Below are positions 16,387 through 25,121 of a stretch of DNA of 64,000 nt, in pieces (the stretch's first letter is position 1; the number at the start of each line of letters is the position of its first letter). The stretch covers positions 3,790,766 to 3,854,765 of the forward strand of contig NZ_CP021425.1 of the NCBI RefSeq assembly GCF_002162375.1, given 5' to 3'. The notes beneath the pieces were generated by a model that was not told the DNA's origin, ran no database searches, and was given only the letters and a program-made list of their open reading frames with translations. Origin of the DNA: Oleiphilus messinensis (GTDB lineage Bacteria; Pseudomonadota; Gammaproteobacteria; Pseudomonadales; Oleiphilaceae). The position numbers were made by a program, and so were the translations under genes.

Positions 16387-17610
16387 CTAAACCAGAACCC
16401 CTGGAATTTCCCGACCAAAGTCGAGTGTCACACCACAGGCCCGAGCCGCAGTGTGCAAAAGATCGTGCTGATTAAAACCATTGCCCGAGGTGGTCACACC
16501 TCTTTGAATCGCGCCCCCACCGCCTGCAATTAACAATGGAACATCACTGGAACCATGCACATCGGCATGCCCCATATCCGTCGTCTCCACAACAATAGTA
16601 CTATCCAGAATCCCCTCATCCCTGAGACGTCCAATCAAGTACGCAGATAAACTGCCCAAATGGCGACGCATTTCAACATAATAAGGGTAGTCAGGAAGCC
16701 CATTACTCCCGCCATGAATGGATTGATGGTACAGCCCCTGATAATTCAATTCAGGAATACGAAACTCCCCCTGATGATTACCAAATGCTAGCGACACTGA
16801 GCGGGTGAAGTTACATTTCAAGGCTGCCACTGCAATATCCGCCTGCAGTCTGGCCTGTTGACTGAACGTTTCGTGCGTCAAGGGAAACTCAGTTCCATTG
16901 GGTGCAGCTGAACATGTCCCGCCACCTCCCCCTAGATCATCCAGGCGGCGACGGGTATCATCAATCGCCTGCAAATGCTCATCCAGACGCTGCACTTCAT
17001 ATCCCGCCAGTTTGCTTCTGATCGCATTTGCCGCAGCGGCATGAGCATCCATAATCGGGGTTTTAGGGTTGCTATTGGCACCAGAACCAAACAACAGATT
17101 GAATGCATTGAATGGATTGTCCTCAAAAGGGATCTGGGAATTGCCGTCACGGGTCAAATACCCCTGACCGTTACTGTGTACCCCGAGATTAACGTAGGTG
17201 AAAGGCATTCCAGGACCGAGCTGTTTGCCCATTTGCACATCATAACTGTCGCTGCCATTCCAGCGATTGGAGAGCAGTAACGGTGTGCGACCGTGGCCAC
17301 CACTGGTGTGTGCCATATCAAGCAGGAAATTACATTCTGTCTTAACCGCTTCATACCCACTCGACATCGCCGGTAAGACCATACTGCTTCCCGACCCTGT
17401 GGGCACCCAAAAATCCCGAATTGCGCCACCAGGTACATAAATGGCAACTGATTTATCCGGTGCATCCGCCGCATCCGCGTGACGCGCAAACAGCATTCCC
17501 GAAACCAGCGGTGAGCCGGTAATAAGTGCTTTGGAAATCCCCGAAGCCGCGAATGTCTTTAATAGGCGTCGACGGGTTGAGTTAACATCGTCAGGGGTAA
17601 CTTTTTTCAT
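16387..17610 (-). CDS. DUF1552 protein with Tat signal
   Basis: Exported protein of 407 residues. The N-terminus has a twin-arginine motif, RRRLLKTFAASG, followed by a hydrophobic stretch, so it should cross the inner membrane folded, often a sign of a bound metal or cofactor. The rest fits DUF1552 (NFLLDMAHTSGGHG, NRWNGSDSYDVQMG, VSLAFGNHQGE, GLYHQSIHGGS, VVETTDMGHADVHGSSDVP), related to the sulfatase/alkaline-phosphatase-like DUF1501 group, with several conserved His and Asp. Function is unknown, but it regularly sits next to DUF1592/DUF1588 proteins, best known from planctomycetes and myxobacteria. It is the last gene of a three-gene unit, 30 bases after the preceding stop. Confidence 0.88.
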   Translation of the reverse strand: MKKVTPDDVNSTRRRLLKTFAASGISKALITGSPLVSGMLFARHADAADAPDKSVAIYVPGGAIRDFWVPTGSGSSMVLPAMSSGYEAVKTECNFLLDMAHTSGGHGRTPLLLSNRWNGSDSYDVQMGKQLGPGMPFTYVNLGVHSNGQGYLTRDGNSQIPFEDNPFNAFNLLFGSGANSNPKTPIMDAHAAAANAIRSKLAGYEVQRLDEHLQAIDDTRRRLDDLGGGGGTCSAAPNGTEFPLTHETFSQQARLQADIAVAALKCNFTRSVSLAFGNHQGEFRIPELNYQGLYHQSIHGGSNGLPDYPYYVEMRRHLGSLSAYLIGRLRDEGILDSTIVVETTDMGHADVHGSSDVPLLIAGGGGAIQRGVTTSGNGFNQHDLLHTAARACGVTLDFGREIPGVLV

Positions 17611-17640
17611 CGTAGAATCCTTATAAACTTGTGGATTTGC

Positions 17641-20493
17641 CTATTCACTGCGGGCCCAGGCTTTTCGATACCGAACCGCCTGCAAAGAACCAAAGGCTTC
17701 AAACATCGAGCGTGGGCTTCCAGTCATCATCGCGTTCGTCAGTGTGTCGATTTCACAGGCATAACCTGCTTTTTCCTGCTCACTGAGTTGTGGCCCTTCC
17801 GGATTTGCACTATCGATATTCTGATAACCCACCCCCATAATGTAACGGAACATTTGTTTCGGCAGACAAGTTTGCGCGGAAGACAAATGAGCCAGCTGTT
17901 GCCCCAACCCTCGTGCCCCCTCAAACATGATCGATTCCTGTACTTCACTGTATTTTACCGGGGCGAAAAGCGTACCGGTGGCATCAATCGGGTTGCCTTT
18001 TAAATCGGTTGTCCGGACTCGGCCTACGGTATCAAAGTCTTCCATACCAAAACCAAGTGGATTGATGTATTGCTCATGGCAATTGGTGCAAGGCTCATCT
18101 TCCGTCAAACGATGATATTTCAAGCGATTTGTGGTGGCCGGATCCTGCAAGAAGTCAGACAATTCCGCCAGTTTTTCCTCCCGTGCCGCAAAGGTACCTG
18201 CAGGCGGATCCGGCTGATCCTGACATAGCATACGCCGACGGACGCGTACTGAACGCAAAATCGGTGACGTTTCTTCTGCTTCGCCCCAACGCGCCATAAA
18301 TGCGCCATTTGCCAGGATGCCTCCCCGCTCACTGGTGCTCACCAACTGCATATCCGCCCCGGTTACGCCACCAATACCGTAATGTTCCGCAAGCGTCTGA
18401 TTCAAAAACGTATAATTTGCACCATACAAAGCGGCAAACGGTTCACTTGGCTCCAACAGGATATGGGCAAAGGTTTCATTCAGTTCGTTTTGCAAATGCG
18501 GTACTAAACTGGCAAAACCTGGCCAGATCGCCGTATCTTTTGCGGCATTTCCCAACGCATTCGTACCCAGCCAACTGCCGACAAACTCGCCAAGAACAGG
18601 CCTGGCCTGATCGGCAAGCCGTTTTGCCTGCAGCTCAATATTTTCAACCGTTCGCAGTTCATCTCGGGCGGCAGCGTCGAGCAACACTTGGTCCGGAGTT
18701 GAGCCGGTAAAGGTATACGCGAGGAATGTGGCCATTTCGTATGAAGTTAACTCAAAGGCGTCCGAATCAATTTCATCGTTATCCGAATTAGGTTCCCCCA
18801 GTTCGTGTCGGTACAGAAACTGCGGTGAAGCCAGCATACTTTCAAGTGCCATCTGGATGCCGGCTTTAACCTCACCTGAACTGTGTATACCCTCGGCCAT
18901 TGCCCGGTACAGCGTAAGCTCATCCTCTGTTAAAGGCCGACGGAAGATCTTCGGCGCCAAATCCGCTAAGAATTGCTCAGCACAGAGTTGATCGTAACTA
19001 CTGCAGTTTAGTGCCGGACTGAAATCACGCTGGGCGGACCAGTCAGCAATGCCTTCAGCAACAAGCAAAAAGTTGCTGTACGATGCAGGGGAAACGGAGG
19101 CGTGGGTGTTGTTGAGAAAGAACCCCACTTGCGTGTCCGGCGATAACCCGGCACCCGCATCATAATCAACCCCCAAAAGATCCTCTACGGTATTTTGATA
19201 TTCTGAACGGGTCAGAATTTTCAACTGTCTGGCACCATAAATTACGGGTGTTTGTGACGGGTCGCAGGCCAGCTCTGTGACCCAAAGCGTCTGCACATAG
19301 GTCGCGACATCTTCAGCACACGACAGATCACATGCCCCCGGATCTCCCAGTGGCATTGCCGTGCTGATATAGGTGGTCATCGCGGCGACATCTCGCGGGG
19401 TATTCAGTGCCGGAAAGCTGCCAATACCCTCACCATCGGTACCATGACAACCGGCACATTGTGCCGTATAGGTTTGCCGGCCACGCTCAAGTGGGTTTTC
19501 CTCAGTTGCGGTGATACGTAAGATATTACTGGGTAACGACGGTACGCCATTGTTTAGCGCAATAACTTTAAAATCATAACCACCCGATTCCGGCAGATTG
19601 TTATCCAGTTGGATTGTATTCGCTGGCAGCTCGGCTGTAGTTTGCCAGTAACCATCTACAGTTTTACGTCGAACCAGAAACAGGGTTTCAATATCACTGT
19701 TATCCTGCCAGGTTAATCTTGCCAACGCCGCATCCAGGTCAAAATCACCGCCCAATGCGGTAGGCGATTCCGGTTCGGTGGGCATCACAATAGGTACACC
19801 TGTTCCCGCATCGACGACGTAGCTTAAATGAAAATAAACCGGTACAGCCTGCCCAATGGAGCTGAGGTTGGCTACAACCCTCAAGGCTTCGATACCGCTG
19901 GCCATGTCAAATTGCTTACTATCAATGTTAATCGGTTGCAGTGTTGTTACCGAGACTCGGGTTGACGAGTTTTTTACCACCAACACATCCGCCTCAACAG
20001 CCTGTCGCACGCCGTGCAGGCTAAGTTCACCGACCAGGGTCTGTTGCAGGGTCGTACCCGGCTCCATTTGCTCAATTGCCGCAATATCCACTTGGGTTTG
20101 AAAATAGGCCGTCGGCAAAAAAGCCGTCTCAAACAGCAACGCTCCCAAACGTGTATTGCGAATTTCTACGCCGGTCGATACGGTATTGAGATCAATCGCC
20201 AATATCGCATTGCCAGCTTCCGATATCGACCCGGACAAGGCGGCTGACTCACCGGCTTGCTCCATGAATGTATTAATTTCAGCGGTATGGTCTTTTTTAA
20301 TGGATACATACTTTAGCGTTGAAGAATCACCCTCCAGCTGCCACGTTAACGCACTGGCAACCGGCCCAGTCAAACACAAACATAAAAGAACTAACCCCCT
20401 GGCTGCAATACCGGACCTTATTGCCCGGACCTGTGAGCGCAAGGATTCGAACAAGGGCGAGCATTTGATGAAAATTAGATCGAAATGCGTCAT
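17641..20493 (-). CDS. YceI / fibronectin-III / cytochrome c / DUF1587-1592-1588-1585 fusion protein
   Basis: Exported protein of 950 residues, start ATG at 20493 with GGAGG upstream. Order: basic N-terminus and hydrophobic signal (about 31-48), YceI-like lipid-binding domain (about 49-230, LKYVSIKKDHTAEINTF), a fibronectin-III-like domain (about 245-335), and a class I cytochrome c with the haem site CAGCH near 344-348. Then follow the planctomycete-type set: DUF1587 (LTRSEYQNTVEDLLGVD near 428), DUF1595/DUF1592 (IFRRPLTEDELTLYRAM, then LESMLASPQFLYRHE), DUF1588 (GGILANGAFMARWG, RRRMLCQ, and the second CxxCH, CTNCHEQYINPLGFGMEDFD) and DUF1585 (CLPKQMFRYIMG). The YceI domain in front of this set is unusual. 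YceI proteins bind polyprenyl quinones, so electron transfer to or from the surface is a fair inference. Nineteen bases after the CBM2 gene. Confidence 0.88.
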   Translation of the reverse strand: MTHFDLIFIKCSPLFESLRSQVRAIRSGIAARGLVLLCLCLTGPVASALTWQLEGDSSTLKYVSIKKDHTAEINTFMEQAGESAALSGSISEAGNAILAIDLNTVSTGVEIRNTRLGALLFETAFLPTAYFQTQVDIAAIEQMEPGTTLQQTLVGELSLHGVRQAVEADVLVVKNSSTRVSVTTLQPINIDSKQFDMASGIEALRVVANLSSIGQAVPVYFHLSYVVDAGTGVPIVMPTEPESPTALGGDFDLDAALARLTWQDNSDIETLFLVRRKTVDGYWQTTAELPANTIQLDNNLPESGGYDFKVIALNNGVPSLPSNILRITATEENPLERGRQTYTAQCAGCHGTDGEGIGSFPALNTPRDVAAMTTYISTAMPLGDPGACDLSCAEDVATYVQTLWVTELACDPSQTPVIYGARQLKILTRSEYQNTVEDLLGVDYDAGAGLSPDTQVGFFLNNTHASVSPASYSNFLLVAEGIADWSAQRDFSPALNCSSYDQLCAEQFLADLAPKIFRRPLTEDELTLYRAMAEGIHSSGEVKAGIQMALESMLASPQFLYRHELGEPNSDNDEIDSDAFELTSYEMATFLAYTFTGSTPDQVLLDAAARDELRTVENIELQAKRLADQARPVLGEFVGSWLGTNALGNAAKDTAIWPGFASLVPHLQNELNETFAHILLEPSEPFAALYGANYTFLNQTLAEHYGIGGVTGADMQLVSTSERGGILANGAFMARWGEAEETSPILRSVRVRRRMLCQDQPDPPAGTFAAREEKLAELSDFLQDPATTNRLKYHRLTEDEPCTNCHEQYINPLGFGMEDFDTVGRVRTTDLKGNPIDATGTLFAPVKYSEVQESIMFEGARGLGQQLAHLSSAQTCLPKQMFRYIMGVGYQNIDSANPEGPQLSEQEKAGYACEIDTLTNAMMTGSPRSMFEAFGSLQAVRYRKAWARSE

Positions 20494-20512
20494 GATCTTT
20501 CCTCCCACAGGG

Positions 20513-22279
20513 TTATTGCGCGTTGAAAACGAGCGTGAAATTGGTAGGTACCGAGTAGCTGATGACGTTGAGGCCTGCCAGCTCCCGTAACACGTCAATA
20601 CCCGCGGTGAGTCCGAAATCTGCGGCATTCACAATAATCGGAGTGGTGTTTTGCACCAGAAACTGGCCTGGCTGCAATTTTGTGATTCTAACTTGGGTAT
20701 TAATCGGAACGCGGAATCCATGTAAATCCAGCACCGGAGAGATGTCGCGCTCAAGGGTACTGCCCGCGTCCATTGCGGTAATATCGGTAAGATCGATATT
20801 GAGCTCCACTTCGCCGTAATTGAACGATCCCGTCTCGAAAAGAAAATCACGCATACGCTGATTTCGGATGTCGATCCCGGTTTCCACACTATCGAGATTG
20901 ATCCGCAGCCTGACTGTACCGGTCTCAGAGACAGAGCCACTCAAATCGGTAAACTGATGCGTCTCGACAACGTGTACTTTCTTGGTCGAAACAAAATATA
21001 AAGAGGAACGATCCGAGTCCAGCGAGTAGGCAATATCCGGCTCTGGCGCTTGTGCAGAAATGGAGAGGGTGGATATTTGAGAATCAAGCGAGCCATCCGT
21101 GACAGTGAGTGTCACGGCATAATTTCCGACTTGATCAAATGTATGGGTTGGCGTGGCTTCATTAGAGAAAGTACCATCACCAAAATCCCAAAGGTAGCCC
21201 AGATCATCGCCATCCGGATCGGTTGACCCACTACCATCAAAGTTGACGGTTAAAGGTACAACTCCAGACGTCGACGAGGCGGACATTACAGCAACTGGGG
21301 GCTGGTTTCCTCCAACGGCAGTGCAAATTCCACCTAGAACAGGGAGTTTTGCAGATGTATTCAGATTTGCTTTAGTGCCATTGAACCCGAAATCAACCGT
21401 GCTACCAGACTGAATTGTGGCATTGTAGGGTTTGTTCGCAGCGTAAAACAGATCAGACCCTGTAAGGTTGGCATTCCACATGTGATTTATGGTTGTATCG
21501 TCCGGAAAGTCGAGGGTCACCGTCCAACCCTCAATAGCCTGGCCGGATTGATTGGTCAATTTGACGGAGGCCGTGAAACCTGCGTTCCATTCATTTTCGA
21601 TCTCGTAGTGGCAGGCGACCTGCACAGGCTCCGAACTCGTTACCTGCACCGTCGTAGTAGCGGGTGGAGAGGTTAGCGATCCATCACTGACAGTTAACGT
21701 GACTGCGTAGATTCCCGGTGTCGTAAAAGTATGGATTGGATTCCGCAGGCTGGAAACAGTGCCGTCGCCAAATGCCCAGAGATAGGTCAACTCATCGCCA
21801 TCAGGATCGTACGCATCACTGCCATAAAAACTGACGGCAAACGGTGCATCACCTGTCTGCGCTGATGCTCTGACAATCGCCACAGGTGGATGGTTGGAAA
21901 TATCGGTCTCACAAATACCGCCCAGCACAGGTATTTGGGCAGGCTGGTTAGCCGTTGATTTTTGACCGTTAAAGCCAAAATCAACGCGACTGCCCGGCAG
22001 TATTTTAGCGTTGTAGCTCATATTGACGGCGTGATAGGGGTTTTCTGCGGCCACTGACGCATTCCAGATCTGGCTGATTGAGACACCGTCCGGAAAATCC
22101 AGCGAAGCCATCCAGCCATCAATCTCCTGATCAGAATTGTTGGTTATTTGTACTGAAGCTGTAAATCCAGTGTTCCATTCGTTTACAACAGTGTATTCAC
22201 AGGTTGCAGCCATTAGATGGTTTATATGGAGTACAGTTACAAAAAGTAAAATCGACCGAAAACATGAGAAGGCAGTCAT
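20513..22279 (-). CDS. Secreted CBM2-PKD-CBM2-PKD-YceI protein
   Basis: Secreted protein of 588 residues with a signal peptide ending near AATCEY. Order: carbohydrate-binding module family 2 (about 25-125, VVNEWNTGFTASVQITN, GWMASLDFPDG), PKD domain (about 130-215, GDELTYLWAFGDGTVSS), a second CBM2 (about 220-320, IENEWNAGFTASVKLTN), a second PKD (about 328-410, DDLGYLWDFGDGTFSN) and a C-terminal YceI-like domain (about 412-588, SSLYFVSTKKVHVVETHQF). CBM2 modules bind cellulose or chitin; YceI binds isoprenoid quinones. No glycoside hydrolase domain is present. I chose the ATG at 22279, with GAGGG five bases upstream, over one four codons earlier. First gene of the three-gene unit. I recall CBM2/YceI(X158)/cytochrome proteins Cbp2D and Cbp2E of Cellvibrio japonicus as similar in parts. 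Confidence 0.88.
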   Translation of the reverse strand: MTAFSCFRSILLFVTVLHINHLMAATCEYTVVNEWNTGFTASVQITNNSDQEIDGWMASLDFPDGVSISQIWNASVAAENPYHAVNMSYNAKILPGSRVDFGFNGQKSTANQPAQIPVLGGICETDISNHPPVAIVRASAQTGDAPFAVSFYGSDAYDPDGDELTYLWAFGDGTVSSLRNPIHTFTTPGIYAVTLTVSDGSLTSPPATTTVQVTSSEPVQVACHYEIENEWNAGFTASVKLTNQSGQAIEGWTVTLDFPDDTTINHMWNANLTGSDLFYAANKPYNATIQSGSTVDFGFNGTKANLNTSAKLPVLGGICTAVGGNQPPVAVMSASSTSGVVPLTVNFDGSGSTDPDGDDLGYLWDFGDGTFSNEATPTHTFDQVGNYAVTLTVTDGSLDSQISTLSISAQAPEPDIAYSLDSDRSSLYFVSTKKVHVVETHQFTDLSGSVSETGTVRLRINLDSVETGIDIRNQRMRDFLFETGSFNYGEVELNIDLTDITAMDAGSTLERDISPVLDLHGFRVPINTQVRITKLQPGQFLVQNTTPIIVNAADFGLTAGIDVLRELAGLNVISYSVPTNFTLVFNAQ

Positions 22280-22685
22280 AAAAACCCTCATTAAATTAAT
22301 AATTTACCTAAGAATAGCTTAACAGCATCAGGGTCGACAAATAATGTGTCAGTGCTCAATTTACGTAATTGACTTCGAGGAATAAAATGTGAATAACAAA
22401 CGCTCGGCAAAAGCACAAAAAAAGGCTATTGCAGGACACAATAACCTGAAGGAGCAGATGGTCTGCTCGGAAGTAAGGTAAAAAGTTATCAGGACTTGAT
22501 AGCTTCTCCAATACCGGTTGAAACTCCCTTTCAGAGTGAAGTTTGTCGATGCACTGACAACCTCACCAACCGAAACTCCATATTAAAAAAATATCTGGCT
22601 CGGAGGTAATGAATATACTTGTGTGCGGTACTTAATTATCTGCATAACGACTGCTCTTCAACTTTTAAAGTCATGGCCGACGTTA
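22280..22685. other. Control region upstream of the CBM2-YceI operon
   Basis: About 400 bases that should hold the promoter of the operon at 22279 and the end of the AraC gene's transcript. AT-rich near the start of the operon. I see no gene or strong operator; the AraC regulator next door is a candidate controller. Confidence 0.4.
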
Positions 22686-23750
22686 TCAACTTTTATTAGC
22701 CTCGAAATATTTTTGCCGATATTGACTGGGGGACAAACCTGTCCAACGTTTGAAAATGCGGGCGAAATAGGACGGGTCACTGAATTTCAATTCAGAAGCG
22801 ACTGCAATGATCGACATTGTCGTGTCAGACAGGTATTTCTTCGCGAGCTCGAGACGTGCGGCGTTCACTATTTCCTGGTAGTTCGTCCCTTCGGATTCAA
22901 GACGACGACGCATGGTGCGGGAACTCATATTGAAACGCTTACAGAGTTCATCAAACGTGAGAAAATTTCCATTACTGACATCAAGTACATTTCTAACTCG
23001 AGTTGTCATTAATACACCGGGTACAGGAAGACCCGCCAACAACGACTGGCAACTGCGCAGTGCCGCCTGCAATGTTGCTTCATCATAGAAAGAAAAAGGT
23101 AAATCTGCGAAAGCTTCAGGCCCTGTTATTCGGTGTTGTTTTTGCCCGAAGCGAACTTCCGATCCGAACACCCTCTGATACTCCGCTAAATAGAATGGAA
23201 CGGGGAAGGCAAACTCAAATTGCAATTCCTGGCAGTTTGTTTGCGTGAGTAACTGAACGATTGAATGGATACTTGCAAATATCGCCTCCAGCGCAAAGCG
23301 AAATGCTACATCTGCATTTGGATCCTGTTTCAGCGATACAACAGCATCATCATCTTCTTCAATAATGAGCGAAAAAACACCGTTGTGCACATCATACTCG
23401 GCGGAGATAAGATTGAATCGAGTACGGATGTACTGATGAATAACTTCGAGCACTTCACGGGTATTTTTACTGCTGAGCGCAGCGATACCCATCATCCCGT
23501 GTGCAGTGACATTAAGATTCTGTCCGAGCTTCAGGCCGAGGTGTGGAACGCCAGTAAGCGTGAGTGCGTTATGGGTGAGCCTTACAAACTGATTTACGGA
23601 CAAATATTGATCGTCCGCAGAAAGTAGCGCTTGAGGTATCCCGGTATTTTCCAGCATGGCACTTTCAGTTATGCCATACTGTTTGACCAGTCGAACAATT
23701 ACCGCCGCATAACTTGCGGACATGATTTTAGAGTCATAGTCAATGGTCAT
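22686..23750 (-). CDS. AraC-family transcriptional regulator
   Basis: Regulator of 354 residues of the same build as the one at 11702: an N-terminal ligand-binding domain (about 1-235, containing ALTLTGVPHLGLKLGQNLNV and AHGMMGIAALSSKNTREVLE) and two C-terminal HTH motifs (FDELCKRFNMSSRTMRRRLE and IIAVASELKFSDPSYFARIF). In hydrocarbon- and lipid-degrading gammaproteobacteria such proteins often sit beside the genes they control. It lies 31 bases downstream of the DUF6160-like gene on the same strand and may be co-transcribed with it; the CBM2-YceI operon follows after about 400 bases. Confidence 0.9.
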   Translation of the reverse strand: MTIDYDSKIMSASYAAVIVRLVKQYGITESAMLENTGIPQALLSADDQYLSVNQFVRLTHNALTLTGVPHLGLKLGQNLNVTAHGMMGIAALSSKNTREVLEVIHQYIRTRFNLISAEYDVHNGVFSLIIEEDDDAVVSLKQDPNADVAFRFALEAIFASIHSIVQLLTQTNCQELQFEFAFPVPFYLAEYQRVFGSEVRFGQKQHRITGPEAFADLPFSFYDEATLQAALRSCQSLLAGLPVPGVLMTTRVRNVLDVSNGNFLTFDELCKRFNMSSRTMRRRLESEGTNYQEIVNAARLELAKKYLSDTTMSIIAVASELKFSDPSYFARIFKRWTGLSPSQYRQKYFEANKS

Positions 23751-23781
23751 TGTTCGTGTTATCTATACCCTGCAGTGTAAG

Positions 23782-24966
23782 CTAGAAAAGGCCAACTCCT
23801 CTATCAATATACTCGGTTTGAGCTCGCTCTATCCCTTGAAAGGCCTCATTAAGATTTAAAGTAAGTCCATTCGGTACATTTAAATACGCCCCCCGAGTCG
23901 CATCGACAAAATCTTCAGCGGAGGGATTGGTTAAACTAACATCGCGCAACCATTTTAAATCTCTGGACTGAAAAGCCAAAAAAGCACCGCTTTCCGGGCC
24001 AGTCAAATAACTTCGATCACCGACCATTGTTTGCTCACCGATGGCAAGTGTATTAAATGTATCCAGATTGAAACAAGTATTGATGCCAATAACCGCACAA
24101 TCCTGAACGGTTAAATAAATATCATCGCCTTGGATATCAACTTCGCTGCTCAGTACTGGCCCCAGCAACGAGATTGCAAAACGCGTGAAAAAGTTCGTAT
24201 CCCGAATAACAAACTCTTCTCCATTCGGAATACCGGCCATGGTCGCACGTATCGGATCAGGATTGCCATCCGCATCAAGCAGGACAGCCTTTGCTTCCAA
24301 CGGATCTCCAGAAGTTAAATATGGAGCCAACAATACAACAAGCTGATCGAAAATATTTCCGTCTGAGGACGCTTCCGTCAACCCCTCGCCACGGTCCAGT
24401 ACATCAATATTCAAATCACCAGTCAGTGACTGAATCGAAGCAGACAAGAGCCCCTGCGCCTCACCAAGCCCGAGCCTTACACCCACAGGCCTTCCTGTCG
24501 TTTTATCGAGAGCAAATTCCAAAAATGGATCCGTGATGCTGAACGGCACAATTTCGCCATCGCTATATTCTGTACCGTCTGACTTCAGCGGTTTTGCCAC
24601 ACGGGGATTACTGGCATAGTATGCTTCATCATAAATTGTCCCGAGGGAGAAATTATCAAAGATGATATCCGCATCTCTTGCTTCACCATAAGGATCTTCA
24701 CGTTCGTAGTTCCCGAATTCCAGACGATCTGCATTCAGTTGCGTTTCGATTTTCAAGCCTAGATTAATCCTCAGGTAATCAACATTCGCATCACCCGTAG
24801 CGTAGTTATTTTCGTCAATCGCTATAAATGCTTGACCTGTAACATCCGATAAAGTTGCATCATCAAGCTGCTTTAATTCTGCATGCACCTCTATTGTCAA
24901 TATGGCGAAGACAGCACCCAATATCGAGATCACTGATTTTTTATTCTTTGTTAGCGAGCTTACCAT
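23782..24966 (-). CDS. DUF6160-like exported protein
   Basis: Exported protein of about 394 residues. Signal peptide: KSVISILGAVFAILTIEVHA. It is followed by the hallmark LKQLDDATLSDVTGQAFI, shared with a group of exported Acinetobacter, Pseudomonas and Marinobacter proteins (DUF6160-like). The rest is rich in Asp, Asn and beta-type residues and may form a beta-rich surface or outer-membrane structure. Function is not established; relatives occur near lipid- or hydrocarbon-use genes. I chose the ATG at 24966 over a TTG eight codons upstream. An insertion sequence sits about 155 bases upstream and may have moved or replaced part of its promoter. Confidence 0.7.
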   Translation of the reverse strand: MVSSLTKNKKSVISILGAVFAILTIEVHAELKQLDDATLSDVTGQAFIAIDENNYATGDANVDYLRINLGLKIETQLNADRLEFGNYEREDPYGEARDADIIFDNFSLGTIYDEAYYASNPRVAKPLKSDGTEYSDGEIVPFSITDPFLEFALDKTTGRPVGVRLGLGEAQGLLSASIQSLTGDLNIDVLDRGEGLTEASSDGNIFDQLVVLLAPYLTSGDPLEAKAVLLDADGNPDPIRATMAGIPNGEEFVIRDTNFFTRFAISLLGPVLSSEVDIQGDDIYLTVQDCAVIGINTCFNLDTFNTLAIGEQTMVGDRSYLTGPESGAFLAFQSRDLKWLRDVSLTNPSAEDFVDATRGAYLNVPNGLTLNLNEAFQGIERAQTEYIDRGVGLF

Positions 24967-25121
24967 TTTATATATCCTACCCATAAGCAAGGATTGATTT
25001 CACTCTGACCATACTAAAAAAGTTAGAAAATTAGCGCTAAGAACATTCGGCCTTAATGCAGGACAATTAGGCCAACTTTCAGTGTTACCATCTCTTTTGC
25101 GCGATGCCATTAGCTAAAAGT

